Below, piece after piece: positions 17,450 through 25,798 of a stretch of 43,935 bases of DNA. The notes below the pieces were generated by a model, which was given only the letters and a program-made list of their open reading frames with translations, did no database searches and had not been told where the DNA came from. Source of the DNA: Streptomyces torulosus (GTDB lineage: Bacteria > Actinomycetota > Actinomycetes > Streptomycetales > Streptomycetaceae); assembly GCF_001419765.1 (NCBI RefSeq), contig NZ_LIRK01000179.1, positions 1 through 43,935 on the forward strand, given 5' to 3'. The translations under genes were made by a program, and so were the position numbers. How positions within the stretch are numbered: position 1 is the stretch's first letter; each line of letters starts with the position of its first letter.

Positions 17450-17479
17450 ACCCCCGGTGCTCCTGGGCACCGGGGGTTT
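17450..17479 (+). terminator. Terminator of valS
   Basis: CCCCCGGTGC (17451-17460) and GCACCGGGGG (17467-17476), plus an A-T pair, form an 11-pair stem with a six-base loop and a TTT tail, 20 bases after the stop. Confidence 0.85.
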
Positions 17480-17593
17480 CCGCTTGCCGGGGCGGGCCGC
17501 GCCACTCGGCGCTCACGAGGCGCCGCCTGCGCCCACCCGTGCCGCCCCAGCGGCACGACTGCCCGCAGCCGAACAGGGTGTGACCGCCGGACA

Positions 17594-17623
17594 CAGGGGG
17601 CGCGGGGAACTGCGCGACCGGCC
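17594..17623 (+). repeat. Interspersed intergenic repeat (second copy)
   Basis: GGGGCGCGGGGAACTGCGC followed by GACCGGCC, in the valS-folC spacer. The same core occurs at 43870 and, partly, at 3499. Function unknown; its location in spacers downstream of genes is consistent in all three. Confidence 0.7.
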
Positions 17624-17682
17624 GTCCACGACCCGCGGCCGCGCAGCAGCGGGTACCCCCGAGCTCATGGGCGCCCGGTCCG

Positions 17683-17688
17683 TAGACT
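17683..17688 (+). promoter_or_regulatory. Candidate -10 of folC (leaderless)
   Basis: TAGACT at 17683-17688 ends seven bases before the GTG at 17696, the same spacing as in valS. No ribosome-binding site lies between and no convincing -35 is visible. Confidence 0.45.
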
Positions 17689-17695
17689 GGGCCCC

Positions 17696-19204
17696 GTGAG
17701 CGAACGCAGTGAGCAGCAGCCCGACCCGATCGACCCCTTCGAGGAGATCATCGCCGCCGAGACGGACCGTGACCCGGACCTCGCGGTGATCGAGGCCGGC
17801 AGCCGCACCCTGCGTGCGCAGGGCGGCGCCCCCCAGTCCGACGTACCGTCGCGGCCCGCCGACCCGGAGGTCGACAAGGCGCTGCGCGAGGTCGAGGCCG
17901 ACCTCGCGACCCGCTGGGGCGAGACCAAGCTGGAGCCGTCGGTCCAGCGGATCGCCGCGCTGATGGACGTCCTCGGCGAGCCGCAGCGGTCGTACCCCTC
18001 GATCCACATCACCGGCACCAACGGCAAGACCTCCACCGCCCGCATGGTCGAGGCCCTGCTGGGCGCCTTCGACCTGCGTACCGGCCGCTACACCTCCCCG
18101 CACGTCCAGTCGATCACCGAGCGCATCAGCCTGGACGGCGCCCCGATCTCCGCCGAGCGGTTCGTCGAGACGTACCAGGACATCAAGCCGTACGTCGAGA
18201 TGGTGGACGGCTCCCAGGAGTACCGGCTCTCCTTCTTCGAGGTGCTCACCGGCATGGCGTACGCCGCCTTCGCCGACGCGCCGGTCGACGTGGCCGTCGT
18301 CGAGGTCGGGATGGGCGGTTCCTGGGACGCCACCAACGTCATCGACGGGGACGTCGCCGTCATCACCCCCATCGACCTGGACCACACGGACCGGCTGGGC
18401 TCGACGCCCGCCGAGATCGCCGTGGAGAAGTCCGGGATCATCAAGCAGGACGCGACCGTGATCCTGGCGCAGCAGCCGGTCGACGCCGCGCAGGTGATGC
18501 TGAAGAAGGCCGTGGAGGTCGACGCGACCGTGGCCCGTGAGGGCCTGGAGTTCGGGGTCGTCTCGCGGCAGGTCGCCGTCGGCGGACAGATGCTCACCCT
18601 GCGCGGCCTCGGCGGCGAGTACCCCGAGGTGTACCTCCCGCTGCACGGCCCCTACCAGGCGCACAACGCGGCCGTCGCCCTGGCCGCCGTCGAGGCGTTC
18701 TTCGGCGTCGGGTCGCAGCGGCCGGAACCGCTGGACGCGGAGACGGTCCGCAAGGCGTTCGCGTCGGTGTCGTCGCCGGGCCGGCTGGAGGTCGTACGGC
18801 GCTCCCCGACCGTCGTGCTGGACGCGGCGCACAATCCGGCGGGCGCGCTGGCCACGGCCGAGGCGGTCGGTGAGGCGTTCGACTTCAGCCGGCTCATCGG
18901 GGTCGTGGGCGCGAGCGGCGACAAGAACGTACGGGGTGTCCTGGAGGCCTTCGAGCCGATCTTCGCCGAGGTCGTGATCACCCAGAACTCCAGCCACCGC
19001 GCGATGGACGCCGACGAGCTGGCGGCGGTCGCGGTGGAGGTCTTCGGCGACGAGCGCGTCCAGGTCGAGCCGAGGCTGCCGGACGCCCTGGAGGCGGCGA
19101 TCACGCTCGCCGAGGAGGAGGGCGAGTTCGCGGGCGCCGGTGTCCTCGTCACCGGTTCCGTCATCACCGTCGGCGAGGCCCGACTGCTGCTGGGGAAGGG
19201 CTGA
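17696..19204 (+). CDS. folC: Bifunctional folylpolyglutamate synthase / dihydrofolate synthase
   Basis: Mur-ligase-fold enzyme that adds glutamate to dihydropteroate and to folates in the cytoplasm. The 502-residue chain carries the ATP-binding P-loop G107-T-N-G-K-T-S113 ('HITGTNGKTSTARMVEALL'), the central-domain 'DHTDRLGSTPAEIAVEKSGIIK' and the C-terminal-domain signature 'VLDAAHNPAGA'. The first 75 residues form an acidic extension before the catalytic core ('VEADLATRW'), longer than in E. coli but normal for actinomycetes. It starts with GTG and is probably leaderless. The DUF4233 gene follows eight bases after its stop, as in other actinomycetes, implying one operon. Confidence 0.95.
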   Translation: MSERSEQQPDPIDPFEEIIAAETDRDPDLAVIEAGSRTLRAQGGAPQSDVPSRPADPEVDKALREVEADLATRWGETKLEPSVQRIAALMDVLGEPQRSYPSIHITGTNGKTSTARMVEALLGAFDLRTGRYTSPHVQSITERISLDGAPISAERFVETYQDIKPYVEMVDGSQEYRLSFFEVLTGMAYAAFADAPVDVAVVEVGMGGSWDATNVIDGDVAVITPIDLDHTDRLGSTPAEIAVEKSGIIKQDATVILAQQPVDAAQVMLKKAVEVDATVAREGLEFGVVSRQVAVGGQMLTLRGLGGEYPEVYLPLHGPYQAHNAAVALAAVEAFFGVGSQRPEPLDAETVRKAFASVSSPGRLEVVRRSPTVVLDAAHNPAGALATAEAVGEAFDFSRLIGVVGASGDKNVRGVLEAFEPIFAEVVITQNSSHRAMDADELAAVAVEVFGDERVQVEPRLPDALEAAITLAEEEGEFAGAGVLVTGSVITVGEARLLLGKG

Positions 19205-19212
19205 TCTCACCC

Positions 19213-19548
19213 ATGCGTACCCTGTGTGCTTCCACCCTGATCGGCGAGTTCTTCGTGATCGGCTTCGCCGGGCTGGTCGCCATGAAGGACCCGGACCTGG
19301 CCATGTCGACGGTCTGGACGGTCAGCGGTGTCGCCATGTTCCTGTGCGTCGTGCTGTGCGGGCTGGTCACCCGGCCCGGCGGAGTCCAACTGGGCTGGGC
19401 GCTGCAGATCGCGCTGATCCTGTCCGGCTTCTTCGTGCCGACCATGTTCTTCCTGGGCGCGCTGTTCGCGGCCCTGTGGTGGGCGTCCGTCCACTTCGGC
19501 CGCAAGATCGACGAGGCGAAGGCGCGGTTCGCGGCCCAGGCCTCCTGA
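19213..19548 (+). CDS. DUF4233 family membrane protein
   Basis: 111-residue membrane protein recognised as DUF4233 by sequence and by its place between folC and ndk. Four hydrophobic segments are visible: residues about 5-22, 32-52, 60-77 and 78-94, the last ending 'ALFAALWWASVHFGRKIDEAKA'. A short basic cytoplasmic tail follows. It begins eight bases after the folC stop; the purine stretch GGGGAAGGG at the end of folC may serve as its ribosome-binding site. Function unknown; the conserved neighbourhood suggests co-expression with folate synthesis. Confidence 0.85.
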   Translation: MRTLCASTLIGEFFVIGFAGLVAMKDPDLAMSTVWTVSGVAMFLCVVLCGLVTRPGGVQLGWALQIALILSGFFVPTMFFLGALFAALWWASVHFGRKIDEAKARFAAQAS

Positions 19549-19623
19549 CGCTGCGTAACGCCCGGTCGGGCCCGCCCTGTAGCCTCTGAGCTCCGCACGC
19601 CTGTGAATGAAGGAGTCACCACC

Positions 19624-20037
19624 GTGAGCCAGCGCACCCTCGTTCTCCTCAAGCCCGACGCCGTCCGGCGTGGCCTGACCGGCGAGATCATCAGCCGAAT
19701 CGAGCGGAAGGCCGGCTGGCGCGTCACCGCGCTGGAACTGCGGACACTGGACCAGGAGACCCTGGAGCAGCACTACGGCGAGCACAAGGGCAAGCCGTTC
19801 TACGAGCCGCTGGTGGAGTTCATGTCCTCCGGTCCGGTCGTGGCGCTGATCGTCGAGGGCGAGCGCGTCATCGAGGGCGTACGGGCGCTGGCCGGTCCGA
19901 CCGACCCGATCGCCGCGGCGCCCGGGTCCATCCGTGGTGACTACGGCGTCATCGTCCGCGAGAACCTCATCCACGCCTCCGACTCCGAGGAGTCGGCCGA
20001 GCGTGAGGTCAAGATCTTCTTCCCCGGTCGGGCGTAG
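19624..20037 (+). CDS. ndk: Nucleoside diphosphate kinase
   Basis: Transfers the gamma-phosphate of ATP to nucleoside diphosphates through a phospho-histidine. The 137 residues starting [17 protein letters not shown] match the family length. The active-site His117 is in 'NLIHASDS', and the Kpn-loop region '[14 protein letters not shown]' is present. The GTG at 19624 is chosen over an upstream in-frame ATG at 19603 because AAGGAG (19610-19615) lies eight bases before it. The gene follows DUF4233 by 75 bases, and a TAGCCT at 19580 could provide its own promoter. Confidence 0.97.
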   Translation: MSQRTLVLLKPDAVRRGLTGEIISRIERKAGWRVTALELRTLDQETLEQHYGEHKGKPFYEPLVEFMSSGPVVALIVEGERVIEGVRALAGPTDPIAAAPGSIRGDYGVIVRENLIHASDSEESAEREVKIFFPGRA

Positions 20038-20398
20038 TACTCTTCGCGGCGGCGGGGGCGGTGACGTCCGCTCGCCCCCACCGTCCTTGTCCCACCGCGG
20101 TATCCGGCCACCACCCACACGGCCCACTCCCCGCCCGACCTGCCGAACCGCCGAAAACACGGCAGTTCAACGGCATATGCGTGGCGATCGGGGGAACGCG
20201 CACCCCCGATGGCTCGTCTCCACAGGCGAGGCGGCGCATCGCATGCCCACAATGGCGAAGACCCTCGCGCAGTGTTCGTGCGGGCGAGACTACGATGTAA
20301 GCCTTCACGTCACAGCACCCACTTCGCCGACCCGGAAAAGCCCTGAAACGCACTCAAAAGCCCTCAGCGCTCTACCAGGGAAGGCCAGACGAATCCTG
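20038..20398 (+). other. ndk-mreB intergenic region with hairpin and candidate promoter
   Basis: 361 bases without a gene. ATCGGGGG (20187-20194) and CCCCCGAT (20203-20210) form an eight-pair hairpin that may end ndk transcription. TACGAT (20291-20296) is a possible mreB -10, giving a leader of about 95 bases; no clear -35 was found. Streptomyces mreB is known to have several promoters, which fits the length of the region. Confidence 0.45.
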
Positions 20399-21430
20399 AT
20401 GGGGAACTCAATGTCGTTCATCGGCCGTGACATGGCTGTCGACCTCGGGACCGCCAACACGCTGGTGTACGTCAGGGGTCGCGGGATCGTACTGAACGAG
20501 CCGTCCGTCGTCGCGATCAACACCAACACCGGTGGCATCCTCGCGGTCGGCGCGGAAGCGAAGAAGATGATCGGCCGGACACCCGGCAACATCGTTGCCG
20601 TACGTCCGCTGAAGGACGGTGTGATCGCCGACTTCGAGATCACCGAGCGCATGCTCCGCTACTTCATCCTGAAGATCCACAAGCGGCGCTATCTCGCCCG
20701 GCCCCGGGTCGTCGTCTGCGTGCCCTCCGGCATCACCGGTGTCGAGCGGCGCGCCGTCATCGAGGCGTCCTCCCAGGCCGGCGCGCGTCAGGTGCACATC
20801 ATCGAGGAGCCCATGGCCGCGGCCATCGGCTCCGGCCTGCCGGTCCACGAGGCCACGGGCAACATGGTGGTGGACATCGGCGGCGGCACCACGGAGGTCG
20901 CGGTCATCTCCCTCGGCGGCATCGTCACCGCCCAGTCCATCCGCGTCGCGGGCGACGAGTTGGACAATGCGATCATCCAGCACATCAAGAAGGAGTACAG
21001 CCTCCTCCTCGGTGAGCGGACAGCCGAACAGATCAAGATCACGATCGGTTCGGCGTACGACCTCGACGCTGACGAGCACACCGAAATCCGCGGCCGGGAC
21101 CTGGTGTCCGGGTTGCCCAAGACCGTCGTCATCTCCGCCGCGGAAGTGCGGAAGGCGATCGAAGAACCCGTCAACGCCATCGTGGATGCCGTGAAGACGA
21201 CCCTCGACAAATGCCCGCCGGAACTCTCCGGCGACATCATGGACCGCGGCATCGTCCTCACCGGCGGTGGTGCCCTGCTCCGCGGACTGGACGAGCGGCT
21301 GCGCCGTGAGACCGGTATGCCGATCCATATCGCCGAGGACCCGCTGGACAGCGTGGCGCTCGGTTCCGGCAAGTGCGTCGAGGAGTTCGAGGCGTTGCAG
21401 CAGGTGCTCGACGCCCAGCCCCGCAGATGA
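20399..21430 (+). CDS. mreB: Rod-shape/spore-wall determining actin-like protein MreB
   Basis: Bacterial actin homologue; in Streptomyces it organises spore-wall rather than hyphal tip synthesis. The 343-residue chain starts [20 protein letters not shown]. It shows the actin ATPase motifs: phosphate 1 '[11 protein letters not shown]', connect 1, phosphate 2 '[16 protein letters not shown]', and adenosine '[18 protein letters not shown]'. The ATG at 20399 is chosen to match the family N-terminus; a second ATG at 20411 is close behind, and the open frame continues upstream without family resemblance. A strong hairpin between mreB and mreC would make mreB largely a separate transcript. Confidence 0.96.
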   Translation: MGNSMSFIGRDMAVDLGTANTLVYVRGRGIVLNEPSVVAINTNTGGILAVGAEAKKMIGRTPGNIVAVRPLKDGVIADFEITERMLRYFILKIHKRRYLARPRVVVCVPSGITGVERRAVIEASSQAGARQVHIIEEPMAAAIGSGLPVHEATGNMVVDIGGGTTEVAVISLGGIVTAQSIRVAGDELDNAIIQHIKKEYSLLLGERTAEQIKITIGSAYDLDADEHTEIRGRDLVSGLPKTVVISAAEVRKAIEEPVNAIVDAVKTTLDKCPPELSGDIMDRGIVLTGGGALLRGLDERLRRETGMPIHIAEDPLDSVALGSGKCVEEFEALQQVLDAQPRR

Positions 21431-21444
21431 CGTAACACTTCGAT

Positions 21445-21480
21445 TCCGCCGTACGAGACGATCTCCTCTCGTACGGCGGA
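21445..21480 (+). terminator. Terminator between mreB and mreC
   Basis: TCCGCCGTACGAGA (21445-21458) and TCTCGTACGGCGGA (21467-21480) form a perfect 14-pair stem with an eight-base loop, 14 bases after the mreB stop and followed by TCGTTGATATT. Read-through would be needed for mreCD-mrdA-rodA unless a promoter lies in 21481-21580. Confidence 0.85.
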
Positions 21481-21580
21481 TCGTTGATATTGCGGCATAA
21501 GCTCCACAAAGCGCCCCTCCGGTTCCCGTCCCAGGGAATCCCAGGGGCTACCCGAATTCCCCAATTCCTGTCGAATTCCT

Positions 21581-22555
21581 ATGAGGAAGGCACGGCCGCC
21601 GCACGTGAGGGACACACGAGAGAGCCGGCTGCTCCTGGTGCTGCTGATCGCCGTAGCGTTCGCGCTGATCACGGTGGACATCCGCGGCGGGGAGGACTCA
21701 CCGGTCGACGGTGCCCGACGTGCCGCGGCCACCGTCTTCGGCCCGATCGAGGACGGGGTGTCGACCGCCGTCGACCCGATCGGCAACGCCATAAGCGCGG
21801 TCCGCGCATCCGGGTCCCGCCACGACCGCCTCGCCGCCCTGGAGAAGGAGAACGCGGAGCTGAAGGCGTCGCTCGGCAGCGGCGACCGCAACCGCAGCAG
21901 GGTGCGCCAGCTCGACAAGATGCTCAAGAGCGCCGCAGGCGGCCAGTACGGCATCAAGGGCGCCGAGGTCATCGCCATAGGAGCGGCCCAGGGCTTCTCC
22001 TGGACCGTCACCATCGACATCGGCACCAACGACGGCATCACCCGCGACATGACCGTCCTCAACGGCGACGGACTCGTCGGCCGCGTCACCACCGTCGGCC
22101 CGAACACCGCGACGGTCCTCCTCGCCAACGACCCCGACTTCACCGTCGGCACCCGGATGGAGGCCACCGACGAACTCGGCTTCGCCTCCGGCCAGGGCGA
22201 CCGCCCGTTGCGCGTCGAACTCCTCAACGGCAAGGCCAAGGTGAAGGCGGGCGACCGCCTCGTCACCTTCGGCTCCCAGGCCGACAAGCCGTTCGTGCCC
22301 GGTGTCCCCGTCGGCGTCGTCTCCCGCGTCGACCCCTCCGGCGGCGACCTCACCCGCACCATCTACGTCAAGCCGTACGTCGCCTTCACCCAGCTCGACA
22401 TCGTCGGCGTCGTCGTCCAGCCGCCCCGCAAGGACCCGCGCGACACGGTGCTCCCGGACAAACCGAAGCCCACTCCGCGGCCGACCGTGACGGTCACCGT
22501 CACCCCGGGCGCGAACGAACCCGGCGACGGTGCCGACGGGCAGCAAGAGCAGTAG
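21581..22555 (+). CDS. mreC: Rod-shape/spore-wall determining protein MreC
   Basis: Membrane-anchored scaffold linking MreB to wall synthases. The 324 residues include one N-terminal membrane segment (about 18-32, 'LLLVLLIAVAFALITV'), a periplasmic-side coiled coil ('HDRLAALEKENAELKASLG') and the twin beta-barrel MreC core ('GINDG'-like 'GTNDGITRDMTVLNGDGLVGRV'). A disordered Pro/Thr-rich tail ('KPKPTPRPTVTVTVTPG') follows. The start is uncertain: the ATG at 21581 has no ribosome-binding site, while AGGAAGG (21583-21589) lies upstream of an in-frame GTG at 21605 (VRDTRESRL), at a rather long distance. mreD follows 28 bases later. Confidence 0.93.
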   Translation: MRKARPPHVRDTRESRLLLVLLIAVAFALITVDIRGGEDSPVDGARRAAATVFGPIEDGVSTAVDPIGNAISAVRASGSRHDRLAALEKENAELKASLGSGDRNRSRVRQLDKMLKSAAGGQYGIKGAEVIAIGAAQGFSWTVTIDIGTNDGITRDMTVLNGDGLVGRVTTVGPNTATVLLANDPDFTVGTRMEATDELGFASGQGDRPLRVELLNGKAKVKAGDRLVTFGSQADKPFVPGVPVGVVSRVDPSGGDLTRTIYVKPYVAFTQLDIVGVVVQPPRKDPRDTVLPDKPKPTPRPTVTVTVTPGANEPGDGADGQQEQ

Positions 22556-22583
22556 ACGTAGGACAGTAGGAGCTGACCTTTTC

Positions 22584-23255
22584 ATGCGTTTCAACCGGAT
22601 GCTGCTCTCCACCACCCTGGTGATCGTCGCCCTGGTGATCCAGGTGAGCGTCCTCGCCAGACTCCATCTGCCGGGCGCCGTACCCGACCTGGTGCTCCTT
22701 ACCGTCCTCGGCCTCGCCCTGGTGTACGGCCACGTCGGCGGCGCCCTCATCGGGTTCGGCGCCGGACTGCTGTCCGACCTCGCCCCGCCCGCCGACCACG
22801 CCGCCGGACGGTACGCCCTCGTCCTCTGCGTCATCGGCTACCTCGCGGGCCTCGCCAAGCCCGAGACGGGCCGCCTGAAGTCCGCCACCGGGCCGATGGT
22901 CGTGGTCGTCGTCGCCGCGCTCGGCGCCACCCTGCTGTACGCCGGGGTCGGCGCCCTCGTCGGCGACGACGCCGCCCGCCACGTCGGCCTGCCCAGCCTG
23001 CTGTTCACAGCCGCGCTCTACGACCTGCTGCTCGCGCCGTTCGTCGTCCCCGGCATCATGGCGCTCGCCCGGCGCGCCGAGAACGACCCGCTCGCCGAGA
23101 CCAACAACGCGGCCAAGGCCGCCGACGTCTCCGCAGGCTGGCTCTCCTCCGGCACCGGCCTGCGCATCGGCAGCCAGCGCGGCGGCCTGCGCATGAGGGC
23201 GGCACGCTCACGGGCGGCCCGCGCGGGCCGCATCAAGGGGGTCAAGCGGCTGTGA
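22584..23255 (+). CDS. mreD: Rod-shape/spore-wall determining protein MreD
   Basis: Polytopic partner of MreC, 223 residues, with about five to six membrane segments ('LVIVALVIQVSVLARL', 'LVLLTVLGLALVYGHVGGALIGFGAGLLSDL' split over two segments, 'VVVVVAALGATLLYAGVGAL'). The L-x-x-P-G-A-x-P-D-L motif after the first helix is typical of MreD. A basic, Arg-rich C-terminal tail of about 50 residues ('MRAARSRAARAGRIKGVKRL') is added. The ATG at 22584 is preceded by AGGAG at 22568-22572; an in-frame GTG-type start further up overlaps mreC and is rejected. mrdA follows after 137 bases. Confidence 0.94.
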   Translation: MRFNRMLLSTTLVIVALVIQVSVLARLHLPGAVPDLVLLTVLGLALVYGHVGGALIGFGAGLLSDLAPPADHAAGRYALVLCVIGYLAGLAKPETGRLKSATGPMVVVVVAALGATLLYAGVGALVGDDAARHVGLPSLLFTAALYDLLLAPFVVPGIMALARRAENDPLAETNNAAKAADVSAGWLSSGTGLRIGSQRGGLRMRAARSRAARAGRIKGVKRL

Positions 23256-23392
23256 GGGGACGTCAGCAAGCCTGCGGAACCGCCGCCGCGGCGGTCGGCC
23301 ACCGCCTCGCGCACCCGTCGGGAACCGATCACCGGCGAGCGGTGTACTCCATGTACCGGCATCACTGGTCCACGCACTGAGAGGGGGAGACA

Positions 23393-25798
23393 GTGACCAA
23401 CATCCCGGAGACCGGGCGGACGCCACGGGTCCAGATCCGGCTCGTCATCATCCAGATCCTCGTCTTCTCCCTCCTCGGTACCCTCGGCGGCCGCCTCTGG
23501 TACCTCCAGATCCGCGAGGGCGACGCCTACGCCAAGGAGGCCTCCGGCAACCACGTCCAGCAGGTCGTCCAGCCCGCCGTGCGCGGCTCGATCCTGGACG
23601 CGCGCGGAGTGCCCATCGCGGACAACGAGACACGGCTCGTCGTCTCCGCCTCCCGCACCGAGCTGCTGAGGATGGACGACGACGGCAAGGCCATCCTCAC
23701 CAAGCTCGCCGGCGTCCTGGGCATGAAGCCCCAGGAGGTCATGGACAAGGTCCGGCTGTGCGACTCGAAGACCCCCCAGCCCTGCTGGAACGGCTCGCCC
23801 TACCAGCCGATCCCCATCACCGACGAGGCCACCGCGAAGCAGGCCCTCCAGATCCGCGAGCGCTCCGAGGACTTCCCCGGCATCACCGCCGAACCCCAGG
23901 CCGTCCGGCGGTACGCCAGCCCCGGCGGTGCCAACACCGCGCAGGTCCTCGGCTATCTCTCGCCGGTCACCGACGAGGAGATCACCAAGGCGCAGGACAC
24001 CGACTCGCCGTATCTGCGCTCCGACCAGGTCGGCCGCTCCGGCCTGGAGCGGCAGTACGACAAGGAGCTGCGCGGCAAGGCCGGCGTCACCCGCTACGAG
24101 GTGGACAACCTCGGCCGCGTCATCGGCGAGGCCGAGGCCGACCCCGCGCGGCCCGGCGCCAACCTGGTCACCAGCATCGACGCCCGGGTCCAGCGCATCG
24201 CCGAGTACGAACTCAACGAGGCGATGAAGGAAGCCCGCAAGCAGATGGACCGGAACACCGGCACCCACTACAAGGCCGACTCCGGAGCCGTCGTCGTCAT
24301 GGAGGCCAAGACCGGCCGCGTCGTCGCCATGGCCTCCAACCCGGACTACGACCCGAACGCCTGGGTCGGCGGCATCTCCGCCAAGGACTACGCCAAGCTC
24401 ACCGGCAAGAAGTCCAACTACCCGCTGCTGAACCGCGCGATCCAGGGCCAGTCCGCCCCCGGATCCGTCTTCAAGGTGGTCCCGACCGCCGCCGCGGTGA
24501 ACGCGGGCTACTCCTTCAACGGCCCCTACGAGTGCTCCAGTTCGTATTCCATCGGTGGCCAGGTCTTCAAGAACTTCGAGTCCAAGGGATACGGCGCGAT
24601 CAGCCTCGGCCGCGCCCTGGAGGTCTCCTGCGACACCGTCTTCTACCGTCTCTCCCACGAGGAGTGGAAGCGCGACGGCGGCACCAAGCCGAAGAAGAAC
24701 CCCAAGGACTGGTTCTACAAGACGGCCCACCAGTTCGGCCTCGGCGCCGAGACCGGCATCGACCTGCCCAACGAGGTCACCGGCCGCATCCCGGACCGCA
24801 AGTGGAAGCAGGACTACTGGAAGGCCAACAAGGACGCCTGGTGCAAGTACGGCAAGAAGGGCGGCACGTACGCCGAGCAGATCGCGTACGAGAACTGCCT
24901 CGAAGGCAACCGCATGCGCGCCGGTGACTCCGTCAACTACTCCATCGGCCAGGGCGACACCCTCGTCACCCCCATCCAGATGGCCACCATCTACGCCGCC
25001 ATCTCCAACGGCGGCACCCTGTACGACCCCACCGTCGGCAAGGCCGTCATCAGCGCCGACGGCAAGCATGTGCAGGAGATCGCGCCCAAGTCGCACGGCA
25101 AGCTCCCCATGACGAAGCAGACCCGCGACGAGATAGACCAAGCCCTCGAGGGAGTCGCCACCCGCGGTACGGCAGCCTGGCGTTTCCAGGGCTGGCCGCA
25201 GGACGAGATCCCGATGCACGCCAAGACGGGTACCGCCGAGGTCTACGGCAAGCAGACGACCTCGTGGTTCACGACGTACACCAAGGACTACGCGATCGTC
25301 ATGACGATCTCCCAGGGTGGTACGGGCTCCGGCGCCTCGGCGCCCGCCGTGCGCAAGCTCTACAACGCGCTCTACGGCGTCTCCGAGGACGGCAAGATCG
25401 ACAAGCGGAAGGCGCTGTTGCCGACCCCGCAGAAGAAACTGCCGAAGATCGAGTCCGACGGTTCGATCGACGCCCCGAAGCTGGACACGTACCCGCCGAA
25501 GAAGACCAAGGAGGAGCAGGCCGCCGAGGACGCCCAGACCCTGGCCGCGGGGCCGGGCGCCCTGCCGGTGTCCTACGCGCCCGGGACGGAGGGCGCGGTC
25601 ACCGCACCGGTGACCGGGCCCGTCGGCACCGCGGCGTTCACGGCGGCCGTCGTCACCGAGCCGGGCGCCCGGCCGGTGGCGCCCGACGAACCGGCGGCGA
25701 TCGTCAGCACCCGAGGCGGTGGCGGCAACCGGGCGGCGCGACGGCGTACGGGCCCCGGCACCCCCGGCGGAGCGCCCACGCGGAGGAGGTCCCGATGA
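23393..25798 (+). CDS. mrdA: Penicillin-binding protein 2, class B transpeptidase
   Basis: Cross-links peptidoglycan outside the membrane together with the glycosyltransferase RodA. After one membrane anchor (about residues 15-35) there is a PBP dimer domain ('PAVRGSILDARGVPIADNE') and the transpeptidase domain. The active-site triads are Ser358-Val-Phe-Lys361 (SxxK), Ser517-Ile-Gly (SxN position, in 'NYSIGQGD') and Lys611-Thr-Gly613. At 801 residues it is about 170 longer than E. coli PBP2; part of the excess is a disordered Ala/Pro/Arg-rich C-terminal tail from about residue 700, so the catalytic domain faces out with a long extracellular tail. The stop overlaps the rodA start by four bases (ATGA), indicating coupled translation. 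Confidence 0.95.
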   Translation: MTNIPETGRTPRVQIRLVIIQILVFSLLGTLGGRLWYLQIREGDAYAKEASGNHVQQVVQPAVRGSILDARGVPIADNETRLVVSASRTELLRMDDDGKAILTKLAGVLGMKPQEVMDKVRLCDSKTPQPCWNGSPYQPIPITDEATAKQALQIRERSEDFPGITAEPQAVRRYASPGGANTAQVLGYLSPVTDEEITKAQDTDSPYLRSDQVGRSGLERQYDKELRGKAGVTRYEVDNLGRVIGEAEADPARPGANLVTSIDARVQRIAEYELNEAMKEARKQMDRNTGTHYKADSGAVVVMEAKTGRVVAMASNPDYDPNAWVGGISAKDYAKLTGKKSNYPLLNRAIQGQSAPGSVFKVVPTAAAVNAGYSFNGPYECSSSYSIGGQVFKNFESKGYGAISLGRALEVSCDTVFYRLSHEEWKRDGGTKPKKNPKDWFYKTAHQFGLGAETGIDLPNEVTGRIPDRKWKQDYWKANKDAWCKYGKKGGTYAEQIAYENCLEGNRMRAGDSVNYSIGQGDTLVTPIQMATIYAAISNGGTLYDPTVGKAVISADGKHVQEIAPKSHGKLPMTKQTRDEIDQALEGVATRGTAAWRFQGWPQDEIPMHAKTGTAEVYGKQTTSWFTTYTKDYAIVMTISQGGTGSGASAPAVRKLYNALYGVSEDGKIDKRKALLPTPQKKLPKIESDGSIDAPKLDTYPPKKTKEEQAAEDAQTLAAGPGALPVSYAPGTEGAVTAPVTGPVGTAAFTAAVVTEPGARPVAPDEPAAIVSTRGGGGNRAARRRTGPGTPGGAPTRRRSR

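Noticed and set aside
17431..17695. Possible T-box or other riboswitch around valS/folC
   Set aside because: The only structure is the valS terminator and the interspersed repeat; no T-box sequence or specifier loop is seen, and both genes appear leaderless.
19934..20398. Upstream extension of mreB into ndk
   Set aside because: MreB homologues start at [11 protein letters not shown]; the extension has no family resemblance and overlaps ndk out of frame.
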